A DNA stretch of 64,000 nt from Clostridiaceae bacterium. Lineage in GTDB: Bacteria; Bacillota; Clostridia; Lachnospirales; Lachnospiraceae. Numbering within the stretch: position 1 is the stretch's first letter; each line of letters opens with the position of its first letter. This document shows, in pieces, positions 1-8,141 of this stretch. A program made the translations under genes and the position numbers. The DNA is taken from positions 186,001 through 250,000 of the forward strand of contig CABJBA010000001.1 of the NCBI GenBank assembly GCA_902363735.1. Direction: 5' to 3'. The notes below the pieces were generated by a model. It saw only the letters and a list, made by a program, of their open reading frames with translations. It was not told where the DNA came from and did no database searches.

Positions 1-581
1 TATGTGCCGATAACAGATTTCTGAACCTCTACATCCACATCCTGCTCCTTGTATTCTCCGTCATAAAAAATTGCCAGCGTAAAACAAGGGGACTTATCCT
101 GGATATGGAGAGGCTCCGTTTCCTCCATTAAAATTCTCCACAACATTCCTTCGTCTGCATAAGAGGGAATCACCTTTCTAACACTTGCCACATACCGCTC
201 CGGCAAAATCTTTAAACTAACGTCATATCCCATAATATTTCCGTCCTTTCTCAGCCACTCAATGGCATTGTCAAGCAATCGTATTCTTTGCTTAAGCATA
301 TGCTGCTGCTCTTCCATCTCCCGTCTTTTGATCACAAGAAATTGTTCCATTTCCCTGGAATCCTCGTATTTCTCCAAAATTTCCCTGATCATAGAAAGCC
401 CAAAGCCTAAATCCTTAAACGCCTGAATCCTTCCGGCTAACGGAAGCTGCACTTCGCTGTAATACCGGTATCCAGTCATATCATCAACCGCAACGGGATG
501 AAGGATACCGATTTCATCATAATGCCTCAGCATACGGATGCTGATTCTTGACAGTTTTGAAAAATCTCCTATTTTTAACAA
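1..581 (-). CDS. MerR-family transcriptional regulator (3' end cut by window)
   Basis: About 193 codons are visible; the C-terminus lies beyond base 1. The start is a TTG at 581, preceded at 8 nt by a GAGGT Shine-Dalgarno; no ATG fits this frame. The N-terminus reads KIGDFSKLSRISIRMLRHYD followed by EIGILHP and TGYRYYS, the classic MerR winged helix, then a long coiled-coil helix rich in Glu/Gln/Arg (QFLVIKRREMEEQQ). The rest (PERYVASVRKVIPSYADEG) looks like the start of a GyrI-like effector-binding domain, as in the BltR/BmrR drug-sensing branch. Such proteins twist promoters with overlong spacers; the gene's own upstream region has one with a 19 bp spacer, so autoregulation is likely. Ligand unknown. 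Confidence 0.9.
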   Translation of the reverse strand, partial: MLKIGDFSKLSRISIRMLRHYDEIGILHPVAVDDMTGYRYYSEVQLPLAGRIQAFKDLGFGLSMIREILEKYEDSREMEQFLVIKRREMEEQQHMLKQRIRLLDNAIEWLRKDGNIMGYDVSLKILPERYVASVRKVIPSYADEGMLWRILMEETEPLHIQDKSPCFTLAIFYDGEYKEQDVDVEVQKSVIGT

Positions 582-623
582 TGGTTTTACCTCACATATA
601 TGTGTATTTCTGAGCTCAACTTC

Positions 624-654
624 ACTTTAAAGCATACCACAGTGTGAGAGTCAA
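624..654 (-). promoter_or_regulatory. Promoter with 19-bp spacer upstream of the MerR gene
   Basis: Reading the minus strand, TTGACT (649-654) and TAAAGT (624-629) are separated by 19 bp. Between them lies CTCACACTGTG, a partial dyad next to the -35 box. A 19 bp spacer with a central dyad is the hallmark of promoters activated by MerR-family proteins through DNA distortion. Its position just upstream of the MerR gene suggests autoregulation. Confidence 0.6.
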
Positions 655-713
655 CCCCTCTGCTGCATTTTTTTCATTTTACGTTTCCGGGCTCGTCTTC
701 AACAAACGCTTCC

Positions 714-1205
714 TTACAATGCATGGTAATGAGGAATAATATTCCGATAGCTTCCATCCTTCATGAGGAAGCCCTCCGGAATAACACCCAGCTGGACGAA
801 TCCCAGTTTTTTATATAAGCGGAGAGCTGCACTGTTACTGCTCACAACTGCATTAAACTGCAGTATCTTAAAGCCGATTTCCTTTGCCTTTTCAAGACAA
901 TGCAAAACCAGGATCTCGCCTATTCTCTTTCCTCTCTCGCCGTTTTTTACTGCATAACTTGCATTGGAAATATGGCCGCATCTGCCCACATTATTGGGGT
1001 GCAGAATATACAGGCCCACAATAGTGTGGTTTTCGTCTTCGATTGCCACTCCGGCAAAGGACTGGCTTTCAAAAAAGTCCAGACCTGTCTTTTCATCCAA
1101 AAATTCTGTCTGCGGAAACGCTATTCCCTCCTCAACAATATCATTCCAAATTGCAATCATCTCTTTAACATCTTTGTTTGTAAACGCTCTGACAGTAATT
1201 CCCAT
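714..1205 (-). CDS. GNAT family N-acetyltransferase
   Basis: 163 residues, ATG start with AGGAGG-type site just upstream (around 1211-1216). The acetyl-CoA motif A is visible as RGKRIG at residues 91-96, followed by the long helix (EILVLHCLEKAKEIG) and the motif B region NSAALRLYKKLGF (124-136) typical of single-domain GNAT enzymes. The overall length and the C-terminal LMKDGSYRNII resemble the phosphinothricin/methionine-sulfoximine acetyltransferase branch (COG1247 type), but the substrate cannot be read from sequence. It is followed downstream by the MerR gene on the same strand with a separate promoter. Confidence 0.88.
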   Translation of the reverse strand: MGITVRAFTNKDVKEMIAIWNDIVEEGIAFPQTEFLDEKTGLDFFESQSFAGVAIEDENHTIVGLYILHPNNVGRCGHISNASYAVKNGERGKRIGEILVLHCLEKAKEIGFKILQFNAVVSSNSAALRLYKKLGFVQLGVIPEGFLMKDGSYRNIIPHYHAL

Positions 1206-1282
1206 AATTTAACCTCCTGATTTAAGCAGACAATCCTTTTTTCGAACATATTTTTTCAGTACACCAACCACTATCAATGTTA

Positions 1283-2152
1283 TCAGGTATGAAACAATTC
1301 CGGAAATATCAGCTTTTGACCTTCATAAATATTTTCTTTGCTTTTTAACACAAACAAGGTACTATCACTGCCCTCCACAGGCTTGACTTCATAATTTATA
1401 CTGTCTTTTGGCGTAAATCCAAAAATAACCTCATTGGTTCCCTCCAGTGCCGCAGAACCAACAATATCATTCAGGTTTTTACCAGCATCACAATAAACCT
1501 CGAAACAGCGAAGCACATTGCCCTCCTGTTCTGCTATGACAACAGCGTCATATTGAGGGATATAGTACACACTGTCTTTCATAAATGAACTGCAATAAAA
1601 CATTAATAAACTGAAATTATTAATTACTTTCAATTTTGAAAAAGGATTTGACTTTATATAATACTTTTCCAGCATCTCCCTGTCCTGCAGGGACTCCATA
1701 TTCATTTTCTTTCTCGAACCTGTCGTTTTACTTATCATGACGCTGTATTGGTACTGCTTTTCCTTTTCAAAACCAAATCTTGGATAATAGTCCAAAACAG
1801 ATTTATTAGCAAAAAGAAAAATTCCATCACAATTATTTTCCCAGTCTTTCATTATTTCATCCATAAGAAGTCTGGACAAACCCTGATTGCGATAAGATAC
1901 ATCTGTCATAACGGTACCTAACTGAATATAATTACGTCTCTGTTCATGCCAGATCAATTCCATTCTGTTAGCAGAAACATTGGCCACCGCTTTATGATCA
2001 TCAAAGATGGTATAAGGCATATTAGTTTCTTTCCAGTATCCATCCTGATACCATTTTTCAAATGAAAGTCGGAAAATTTTATTTGCCAGCTCGTTAAATG
2101 ATTTTCTTCTCGCATCATTGCGCATCACATCTTTACATAGCTGATAACTCAT
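1283..2152 (-). CDS. GNAT-fold acetyltransferase, two-domain
   Basis: 289 residues from ATG at 2152, which has GGGAG nine bases upstream; a GTG at 2185 in frame would add 11 residues but lacks a good site. The N-terminal half carries a GNAT fold with motif A in the segment VMTDVSYRNQGLSRLLMDEI (Q/RxxGxS-like), then FANKSVLDYYPRFGF, the usual beta5-alpha4 segment. The C-terminal half has no motif I recognise and may be a second, degenerate GNAT or a sterol-carrier-like domain. The upstream DNA holds the dyad GTGGTAAAAACCAC (2173-2186), a possible operator. Substrate unknown. Confidence 0.78.
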   Translation of the reverse strand: MSYQLCKDVMRNDARRKSFNELANKIFRLSFEKWYQDGYWKETNMPYTIFDDHKAVANVSANRMELIWHEQRRNYIQLGTVMTDVSYRNQGLSRLLMDEIMKDWENNCDGIFLFANKSVLDYYPRFGFEKEKQYQYSVMISKTTGSRKKMNMESLQDREMLEKYYIKSNPFSKLKVINNFSLLMFYCSSFMKDSVYYIPQYDAVVIAEQEGNVLRCFEVYCDAGKNLNDIVGSAALEGTNEVIFGFTPKDSINYEVKPVEGSDSTLFVLKSKENIYEGQKLIFPELFHT

Positions 2153-2296
2153 TTTGATATTCTCCCATATTGTGGTTTTTACCACTGATTATTATTTTAT
2201 TTTTCTAAAATTCCGTTTTCTTTCATCGAAAACGCCTATACTTAGCTTTAATCCTGTGATAAAATTAATCATCGTATAAGACGAGAGGAGAAATCT

Positions 2297-2464
2297 ATGA
2301 ATAACTTTCTTAATCACGAATGGAGCCCTTTGGATCACAAACTCATCACAGTCATTGCTTTTTTATCGGGTATCATTATTGGATTTATGTTCTCTCCAAT
2401 CAAAAAAGGTATTTACTGCGGCAACCACAACGGAAATACCCAGCTAACCGAAAAAGATATTTAA
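2297..2464 (+). CDS. Small single-pass membrane protein (55 aa)
   Basis: Short ORF preceded by a strong site (GAGAGGAG, six bases before ATG) and followed by a terminator hairpin, so it reads as a real gene. Residues 16-32 form one hydrophobic helix (LITVIAFLSGIIIGFMF), followed directly by SPIKKGIYCGNHNGN. That helix-SPxKxG-GNxNGN arrangement recurs, as far as I recall, in unannotated small proteins of Clostridia; no function is known to me. The basic residues just after the helix suggest that the C-terminus stays in the cytoplasm. It is divergent from the acetyltransferase gene that starts at 2152. Confidence 0.68.
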   Translation: MNNFLNHEWSPLDHKLITVIAFLSGIIIGFMFSPIKKGIYCGNHNGNTQLTEKDI

Positions 2465-2480
2465 AACGTTTCCGGATATT

Positions 2481-2514
2481 TGACCGTTCTTATAACGAAA
2501 GAGCGGTCATTTTC
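2481..2514 (+). terminator. Intrinsic terminator of the 55-aa gene
   Basis: Stem TGACCGTTCT / AGAGCGGTCA (2481-2509, one G-T pair) followed by TTTT. It separates two convergent genes; the reverse strand lacks a T run, so it should act mainly on the plus strand. Confidence 0.6.
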
Positions 2515-2525
2515 CAATTACAATT

Positions 2526-3269
2526 TCAACCGTCGGCCAGAATGTATGTTACATATGGATAATCAAGGTGATATCCCAGTTTTTCAGCTAATGCTACAGA
2601 ACGTAAATCATGGGCATCCCAACTGGGGTAAATATTCCTTTGTAAACATTCCAGTATTAACCTTGCACCGCATACCGTCGCGAGCCCCTTACGTCTATAT
2701 TCAGGCTTTGTATCTATTTCAATTTCAATCCCTTCATTATACACCGCATAAGGAGAAGCCCCGGCCACTAGTTTTCCCTGATATAAAACAGCTGCACCTA
2801 CTGCTCTTTTTCCATAGTCTTCATAATCCTTAAACTGCGAACACAAATCAACAGACCATTCTTCTTTTTTTGCCATTTCATAAATTTCCTGGTCAAATAG
2901 CTTTAGTTCATAGCAATGATCCAGTGCTTCTATATAAGCATTCAGCCTTCCAGCATCAAATACACCCGGCTCTTTTTTAATTGCATAACGAAAGGTTTTT
3001 CTCACCCTACTGCCATAAAAACCTTCTATTAACTCTTCCCAGAGCCGCTCTTTTGGTATCAGCAACTTTACTCCATGAAACGGAGTCAGAAGGGCTGCAT
3101 TGGGGCTGCCTGCAAAAAAACAAAAATCACCTATCTCAATGACTGCCGAGGAAGGATGCTCATCATTATCTAAAAGCATATTTCCCATATGGCCTTGTAA
3201 ACAGGACCATATTAATGCATCATCCCAACCATGGAACAGATCCGCCGCTTTATTATTATCAATACACAT
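2526..3269 (-). CDS. GNAT acetyltransferase (PF12746-like)
   Basis: 247 residues, ATG at 3269 with AGGAG six bases upstream. The C-terminal half carries the GNAT acetyl-CoA motif as EIEIDTKPEYRRKGLATVCG, then a closing segment with ALAEKLGYH. The N-terminal half (HGWDDALIWSCLQGHMG, IGDFCFFAG) matches the layout of the Firmicute-specific two-part family often annotated as GNAT_acetyltran. Substrate unknown. It is convergent with the small membrane protein gene and has no obvious operon partner; three GNAT genes within 3.3 kb is notable but they are not close paralogues of each other by eye. Confidence 0.82.
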   Translation of the reverse strand: MCIDNNKAADLFHGWDDALIWSCLQGHMGNMLLDNDEHPSSAVIEIGDFCFFAGSPNAALLTPFHGVKLLIPKERLWEELIEGFYGSRVRKTFRYAIKKEPGVFDAGRLNAYIEALDHCYELKLFDQEIYEMAKKEEWSVDLCSQFKDYEDYGKRAVGAAVLYQGKLVAGASPYAVYNEGIEIEIDTKPEYRRKGLATVCGARLILECLQRNIYPSWDAHDLRSVALAEKLGYHLDYPYVTYILADG

Positions 3270-3513
3270 TCCACTCTCCTGCCTTTCCCGCTTTACCTAT
3301 TAATTCCTGTACCAATTATACCATAGGAAAGCACCTTTTACAGACCAAATATTTATCTGACAGATTTTCGGGCAAAACTATAGCAGACTTCTCAAAAAAG
3401 CCGTCCAATCATGGTTCCGGGCAAAGTTGCAAATTAAAGTTGACACAACGCAACTCAAAATTGGTGGAATAATATCGTTTGTTTTGTTAATATTGTGATG
3501 AGGTGATAAACAT

Positions 3514-4419
3514 ATGGATTTTTCTCAAAAATTAAAGAGAATACGAAAAGAGAATGGAATGTCTCAAGAAGAACTAGCCAGCCAGCTCAATGTATCAAGG
3601 CAGGCAGTCAGCAAATGGGAAAGCGGCCAGGGCTTTCCTGAAACTGACAAATTATTAATGATCAGTAATATGTTTTCTGTATCTCTCGATTATCTGCTAA
3701 AAGACAGCAGCGGCACTGAAATCATGACGGATGGAGAAGCAGGATATTACGTCAGCAGAGAAACTGCAAATGGATATCTGGCAATGAAAAGAAGTGGGGC
3801 ACAGCGTATCGCCCTTGGAGTTGCAGTTATAATACTCTCCATTTCATTTACCATGTTATTCGAAGATGCCTTAGGAACATTTCTGTTTTTCCTTGGCGTT
3901 GCAGCAGGAGTGGCGATCCTTGTTTTACAGGGGATCCGTCAAAAACGCTATGAAGAAATCGAGCAGCAGCCCCTTATCTTTGAAGCAGACTTTTTATCAG
4001 AATTTCGCACATGGTATGGGCATCAGTCCAAAAGAAACGGAATCGGCATTGCAACCGGAATTGTATTGATCATCATTAGCTTTGCCCTGAACGTACTGTT
4101 TGAAGATGTACTGAATCTGGCACCACAATACGAGGCTGTTTACCCCATTTTCTGGGCATCAGGTGTTGCAATCCTCATTATAAACGGCTCAGCTCTGATT
4201 TCCAGCGGTATACTGGCTAAAAACAAAGAACATATTGAAGAATTAAAAAAAGAACAAAGAGGTTCATGGATTTTTGGAGTAGGTTTTCTGTTAGCTACTG
4301 TAGTGTTTATTTTTACCGGAATTGTATGGAATCAATGGCACCCCGGCTGGATCGTATTTCCTGTTACTGCTTTATTATGCACTGCAATTACTGTATGGAT
4401 AAACTCAAGAGAGCCGTAA
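3514..4419 (+). CDS. XRE-family regulator with C-terminal membrane domain
   Basis: 301 residues, ATG at 3514 with GAGGTGAT upstream. Residues 1-60 form a helix-turn-helix (KRIRKENGMSQEELASQLNV, SRQAVSKWESGQGFPETDKL), diagnostic of the XRE/Cro fold. After a linker there are about five hydrophobic segments (around 96-112, 118-135, 172-188, 207-225, 252-270 and 278-293), so the DNA-binding domain is tethered to the membrane. Such one-component membrane regulators are common in Clostridia and usually sense membrane or envelope state. A dyad AGTTG-N8-CAACT lies about 70 bases upstream (3437-3454) and could be an operator. Target genes unknown. Confidence 0.88.
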   Translation: MDFSQKLKRIRKENGMSQEELASQLNVSRQAVSKWESGQGFPETDKLLMISNMFSVSLDYLLKDSSGTEIMTDGEAGYYVSRETANGYLAMKRSGAQRIALGVAVIILSISFTMLFEDALGTFLFFLGVAAGVAILVLQGIRQKRYEEIEQQPLIFEADFLSEFRTWYGHQSKRNGIGIATGIVLIIISFALNVLFEDVLNLAPQYEAVYPIFWASGVAILIINGSALISSGILAKNKEHIEELKKEQRGSWIFGVGFLLATVVFIFTGIVWNQWHPGWIVFPVTALLCTAITVWINSREP

Positions 4420-4440
4420 TACCTGGTTAAAAGCACAGTT

Positions 4441-4493
4441 AAAAAGGCGTCGCCCAATAGCAGATTGATAGCTATTGAGTGACGCCTTTTTTT
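4441..4493. terminator. Bidirectional terminator between the XRE and Spo0E-like genes
   Basis: Long hairpin with arms AGGCGTC-gc-CCAATAGC and GCTATTGAG-T-GACGCCT, flanked by AAAAA on the left and TTTTTTT on the right, so it can stop transcription from both convergent genes. Confidence 0.88.
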
Positions 4494-4532
4494 GAAATCT
4501 GTATCAGAACATCCGCCGGCTCCTGTTTTCAA

Positions 4533-4685
4533 TCAGTAACCTGCAGCAATATATTGTTCAATTAGCTTATCCAACTCCACGCTCCGCAAGTAAATAATAT
4601 CCTTATCATCGCGTTCAATGCTGGTATTTAATCTAATACGTGCTTCTTCAATATCATGTATCAACTCTTCTTTTGACATTGTCAT
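4533..4685 (-). CDS. Spo0E-like aspartyl-phosphate phosphatase (50 aa)
   Basis: 50 residues from ATG 4685, which has AAAGGAG nine bases upstream; a longer in-frame reading from 4742 lacks this. The sequence is a predicted helical hairpin ending in SVELDKLIEQY, with S35, E37, L38 and D39 matching the Spo0E family signature SxxLDxLI. Spo0E-family proteins dephosphorylate Spo0A~P and delay sporulation. The start overlaps the last 32 bases of lgt in another frame, so translation is probably coupled. Target phosphoprotein is inferred from the family. Confidence 0.75.
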   Translation of the reverse strand: MTMSKEELIHDIEEARIRLNTSIERDDKDIIYLRSVELDKLIEQYIAAGY

Positions 4686-5565
4686 AATCTGTTTCTCCTT
4701 TGCTCTTTTTTCGTATCTGTCTGTTTTTACAGAAGAGCACAAGAGCCGATATTCCTACCAAAATAATAGACAATGCCTGAGACACAGGAATGCCAGTACC
4801 AAAGAATATCAATTGGTCTGTACGCAGCCCTTCAATCCATGCCCGTCCCAAACCATAGCCGAGCAGGTAAAGAAAAAGTATCTCTCCGTCAAACTTCTTG
4901 CGTTTCCGGTACCAAAGCAAGAAAGCCAGAACACCGAGATTCCAGACTGATTCATACATGAAGGTAGGATGTACCTGAATATACTCTATACCGTCTTTTA
5001 CGATCAAATGATCTAAAAGATCCCTGGATATCATGCTCTCATTAACAAGCGCTCTTCTGATTCTCATGGCAAACAAGCTTTCAGTATATCCGCCAAATGC
5101 TTCGCAATTAAAGAAGTTTCCCCATCTTCCTATAATCTGCCCGGTTATTAACCCCAGACATCCGGTATCTGCCAAAGAAAAGAAAGAAAGTTTCTTTACC
5201 CTGGTATAAACGAGAAGAGTGATGACAGCACCTATGATGCCTCCATAGATCGCCAGTCCCCCTCCTCTGAGATTTAAAATCTGTATCAGGTCGCCCTTAT
5301 AATTATCCCAATCAAAGACCACATAATAGGCTCTTGCACCAATAATTGAGACAATGATCGCATATAAGGCAAAATCCATATAGATTTCCGGATCTTCTCC
5401 CTTGCGTTTTGCATCACTGACCGCAATATAGAGGCCCGCTAAAATTCCAATCCCTATAATAATCCCGTAAAATGCGATGCGGAATCCAAATATCGTGATA
5501 CTGTTTTGCAAATGGTCAATGGTAATTCCTAAATTTACAAAACTAATATCTGCCGAATTTGCCAT
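4654..5565 (-). CDS. lgt: Prolipoprotein diacylglyceryl transferase
   Basis: 303 residues with seven hydrophobic segments, the usual plan for Lgt, which moves diacylglycerol from phosphatidylglycerol to the lipobox cysteine of prelipoproteins at the membrane. The family signature is clear at residues 146-159 (GRWGNFFNCEAFGG, with R147, N150, N153 and E155 in the usual places), and HPTFMYES follows in the C-terminal part. AAAGGAGAAGACGA precedes the ATG. A promoter with 17 bp spacing lies just upstream. The 3' end overlaps the Spo0E-like gene. Substrates in this window include the lipoproteins at 31690 and 37232. Confidence 0.97.
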   Translation of the reverse strand: MANSADISFVNLGITIDHLQNSITIFGFRIAFYGIIIGIGILAGLYIAVSDAKRKGEDPEIYMDFALYAIIVSIIGARAYYVVFDWDNYKGDLIQILNLRGGGLAIYGGIIGAVITLLVYTRVKKLSFFSLADTGCLGLITGQIIGRWGNFFNCEAFGGYTESLFAMRIRRALVNESMISRDLLDHLIVKDGIEYIQVHPTFMYESVWNLGVLAFLLWYRKRKKFDGEILFLYLLGYGLGRAWIEGLRTDQLIFFGTGIPVSQALSIILVGISALVLFCKNRQIRKKSKGETDYDNVKRRVDT

Positions 5566-5592
5566 TCGTCTTCTCCTTTCGATGTTTTCTTT

Positions 5593-5621
5593 ATTTTACC
5601 CCGTAAAAACCCAAAAATCAA
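5593..5621 (-). promoter_or_regulatory. Sigma-A promoter of lgt
   Basis: On the minus strand TTGATT (5616-5621) and TAAAAT (5593-5598) with a 17 bp spacer, about 27 bases before the lgt start codon. Confidence 0.65.
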
Positions 5622-5772
5622 ACGAATTCGCCCGACATATTCATCTATATTTCGACAAAAGAAAACGATTCCTGCGTTTTTTACTTTTATTTTTAAGTAA
5701 CATATGTTATTCTATATTAGTTACAGATAAAAATCAACCATAAATATAAACAATATTAGGAAGGTAATTGAT

Positions 5773-6870
5773 ATGAAATTAGGTATTGTCGGATTGCCCA
5801 ACGTAGGCAAAAGTACTCTGTTTAACTCTCTTACAAAAGCCGGTGCAGAGTCTGCCAACTATCCATTCTGTACCATTGATCCCAACATAGGAGTTGTTCT
5901 TGTTCCTGACGCCCGTTTAGGACAGCTTGCGGCTCTTTACAATTCTGCAAAAATCACTCCTGCTGTTATCGAATTTGTGGATATTGCCGGTCTTGTAAAA
6001 GGAGCATCCAAGGGAGAAGGTCTGGGCAACCAGTTTCTTTCCAACATCAGGGAAGTTGATGCCATCGTCCATGTTGTGCGCTGTTTTGATAACGGCAATG
6101 TAATCCATGTGGATGGAAGTGTAGACCCAATCCGCGATATTGAGACCATAAACCTGGAGCTGATTTTCTCAGACTTGGAAATCTTAGACCGACGCATTGC
6201 AAAGACCGCAAAAGGTGCCATGAATGACAAAGTTCTGGCAAAGGAACTGACCATTTTAAAGAAAATCAAAGCTCACTTAGAGGATGGTAATCTGGCAAGA
6301 AGCATGGAGACAGAGGATGGCGATGAAATGGATTTCATCTCTTCCTTGAATCTTCTCACATTCAAACCTGTTATCTTTGCTGCCAATGTCAGCGAGAACG
6401 ATTTAGCTGATGACGGTATTTCCAATGAATATGTGGAAAAAGTACGGGAGTTTGCAAAAGAAAACCTTTGCGAAGTCTTTGTTATCTGCGCCCAGATTGA
6501 GCAGGAAATTGCAGAACTGGAAGAAGATGAAAAAAAGATGTTTCTGGAAGACTTGGGTCTTACGGAATCCGGCCTTGAAAAACTGATTGCAGCCAGCTAT
6601 CACCTGCTGGGGCTCATCAGCTATCTTACTGCCGGTCCCACCGAAACAAGAGCCTGGACTATTAAGGAAGGGACAAAAGCTCCTCAGGCAGCCGGGAAGA
6701 TCCATACTGACTTTGAGCGGGGCTTTATCCGGGCAGAAGTAGTAAATTACCAGGATCTTTTAGACTGTAAAACATACAGCGCTGCAAAAGATAAGGGCCT
6801 TGTCCGTCTGGAAGGAAAAGAATATGTCGTCAAGGATGGGGATGTAGTTCTGTTCCGTTTTAATGTATAA
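5773..6870 (+). CDS. ychF: Redox-regulated P-loop ATPase YchF (Obg family)
   Basis: 365 residues, the usual YchF length. G1 motif GLPNVGKST at residues 6-14, switch region with [20 protein letters not shown], and a C-terminal TGS domain ([28 protein letters not shown]). YchF prefers ATP over GTP because its G4 motif is altered (here ANVSEND in place of NKxD). It binds ribosomes and influences start-codon choice and oxidative stress responses. AGGAAGG precedes the ATG. It is transcribed divergently from lgt and ends in its own terminator, so it is monocistronic. Confidence 0.97.
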   Translation: MKLGIVGLPNVGKSTLFNSLTKAGAESANYPFCTIDPNIGVVLVPDARLGQLAALYNSAKITPAVIEFVDIAGLVKGASKGEGLGNQFLSNIREVDAIVHVVRCFDNGNVIHVDGSVDPIRDIETINLELIFSDLEILDRRIAKTAKGAMNDKVLAKELTILKKIKAHLEDGNLARSMETEDGDEMDFISSLNLLTFKPVIFAANVSENDLADDGISNEYVEKVREFAKENLCEVFVICAQIEQEIAELEEDEKKMFLEDLGLTESGLEKLIAASYHLLGLISYLTAGPTETRAWTIKEGTKAPQAAGKIHTDFERGFIRAEVVNYQDLLDCKTYSAAKDKGLVRLEGKEYVVKDGDVVLFRFNV

Positions 6871-6891
6871 TCATATCACGATACCACTTCA

Positions 6892-6923
6892 AACCGACGT
6901 CTTCTGGCGCCGGTTTTTTTTTA
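6892..6923 (+). terminator. Terminator of ychF
   Basis: Stem AACCG-a-CG / CG-c-CGGTT (6892-6915) followed by eight to nine T residues. Confidence 0.88.
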
Positions 6924-6986
6924 CCCAACGCTTATCTGCTGATTTCCTCACTGTATTGATAAAGTATGTCAATAAATAAATTCCAC

Positions 6987-7014
6987 TTGTAAACTTTCAT
7001 TCTTATGCTATAAT
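6987..7014 (+). promoter_or_regulatory. Promoter of the FNT channel gene
   Basis: TTGTAA (6987-6992), 16 bp spacer, then an extended -10 TGCTATAAT (7006-7014). It lies about 70 bases before the ATG. Confidence 0.65.
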
Positions 7015-7086
7015 ATGACGTGGTCAGAAACCACCTTTGAAATACTGTACAAAAAGGCAAAAAAGAAAAGGACGTATTAAATTATT

Positions 7087-7713
7087 ATGAAAACATTTTT
7101 AAAAGCTGTTATGGCCGGAGTTGCCATCAGTGCCGGAGGAGTCATTTATTTAAGTCTGGATAATCACATTGCAGGCTCTTTTTTATTTTCCATCGGATTA
7201 TTTACCATCTACACCTTTGGGCTTAACCTGTATACCGGAAAGATATGTTACATTGTTCAGGAAAAACCAGCATACTTATTAAATGTACTCATTGTATATC
7301 TGGGAAATTTTGTTGGAACAGCGGGAACCGGATACATATTCAGAAATACAAAGCTGTCCCGGCTGATTGAACATACTCAGGAACTTGTCAGCGCAAAACT
7401 GTCCGATACCTTATTCAGCACCTTTGTCATGGCAATTATGTGCGGAATTATGATGTGCATTGCCGTAATCGGCTATCAGACAATAAAGGACAGCCTGGGA
7501 AAATATCTGGCTTTGATTCTGCCCATTATGGTGTTTATTCTTTCCGGGTATGAGCATAGCATTGCAGATATGTTTTATTTCACCATGGCTGGTGTGTGGG
7601 GAGGAAAGGCACTTTTATACCTCTTCATTATTTCCCTTGGAAATATGGCCGGAGGATGCCTGATTCCTTTATCGAAGAAATATTTTAACGAAGAGATGTC
7701 CTCACTTCATTGA
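7087..7713 (+). CDS. Formate/nitrite transporter (FNT) family channel
   Basis: 208 residues, shorter than the usual 250-280, with about six transmembrane helices. FNT hallmarks are visible: FGLNLYTGK (44-52, the slit-loop region) and SGYEHSIADMF (153-163), which contains the central pore histidine H157. Known family members conduct formate, nitrite or hydrosulfide; the LYTGK rather than LxTGN loop places this in a divergent clostridial branch, so the anion is uncertain. In an anaerobe, formate or hydrosulfide export is plausible. The gene stands alone between its own promoter and a convergent small ORF. Confidence 0.87.
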   Translation: MKTFLKAVMAGVAISAGGVIYLSLDNHIAGSFLFSIGLFTIYTFGLNLYTGKICYIVQEKPAYLLNVLIVYLGNFVGTAGTGYIFRNTKLSRLIEHTQELVSAKLSDTLFSTFVMAIMCGIMMCIAVIGYQTIKDSLGKYLALILPIMVFILSGYEHSIADMFYFTMAGVWGGKALLYLFIISLGNMAGGCLIPLSKKYFNEEMSSLH

Positions 7714-7724
7714 AAATCAAAGCA

Positions 7725-7769
7725 CCTTTCCGTAACCAGATTGCCCAAGCCCCTAACCTGGCGGAAAGG
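7725..7769 (-). terminator. Hairpin between the FNT gene and a convergent small ORF
   Basis: Arms CCTTTCCG (7725-7732) and CGGAAAGG (7762-7769) enclose an inner CCAG/CTGG pair. On the minus strand the stem is followed by a moderately T-rich stretch (TGCTTTGATTTTC), so it may terminate the small ORF at 7777-7890 and back up the FNT gene. Confidence 0.45.
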
Positions 7770-7776
7770 CTTCTGG

Positions 7777-7890
7777 TTAAATCCACCTTGTCATGAAATA
7801 CACAAAAAGCACAGATATAAGCAGAACCAGTTTAATATTGAAGCCGGTAAGGTGATTCCGGAAACTCTGGCCAGGAATTCTTCTGAACAT
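7777..7890 (-). CDS. Possible 37-residue membrane peptide
   Basis: ATG at 7890 with GGAG five bases upstream and a hairpin just past the stop. The product has a basic N-terminus (FRRIPGQSFRNHL) and one hydrophobic helix near residues 19-33 (IKLVLLISVLFVYFM) ending TRWI. I recognise no family. The surrounding gap of 428 bases (7714-8141) otherwise holds only two hairpins and AT-rich sequence. The case rests on the ribosome binding site, the helix and the terminator; it could be chance. Confidence 0.4.
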   Translation of the reverse strand: MFRRIPGQSFRNHLTGFNIKLVLLISVLFVYFMTRWI

Positions 7891-8082
7891 ATTTTCTCCA
7901 TCCTTTCTTCATTTTAGTAAAATCGACTTTATTTTCTTATGAAAACTTTCATCTATATTATATAGTAACGAAAAATACCATTATTTTACAGGTTATAATT
8001 CTTGTATCTCATACATCTGTTTTTCGTAATATCCAATTAATTACTGTCTCAAAAGCTTTTATAATTAAAGCATAAATAAGAT

Positions 8083-8124
8083 GGAAAAAGGCGGCCTGCT
8101 CTTTATCTGCATGCCGCCTTTTCG
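8083..8124 (-). terminator. Terminator of gltBD
   Basis: Stem AAAAGGCGGC / GCCGCCTTTT flanked by A and T runs (8085-8122), located directly after gltD on the minus strand. Confidence 0.85.
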
Positions 8125-8141
8125 CTTATTTCTATGAATTA

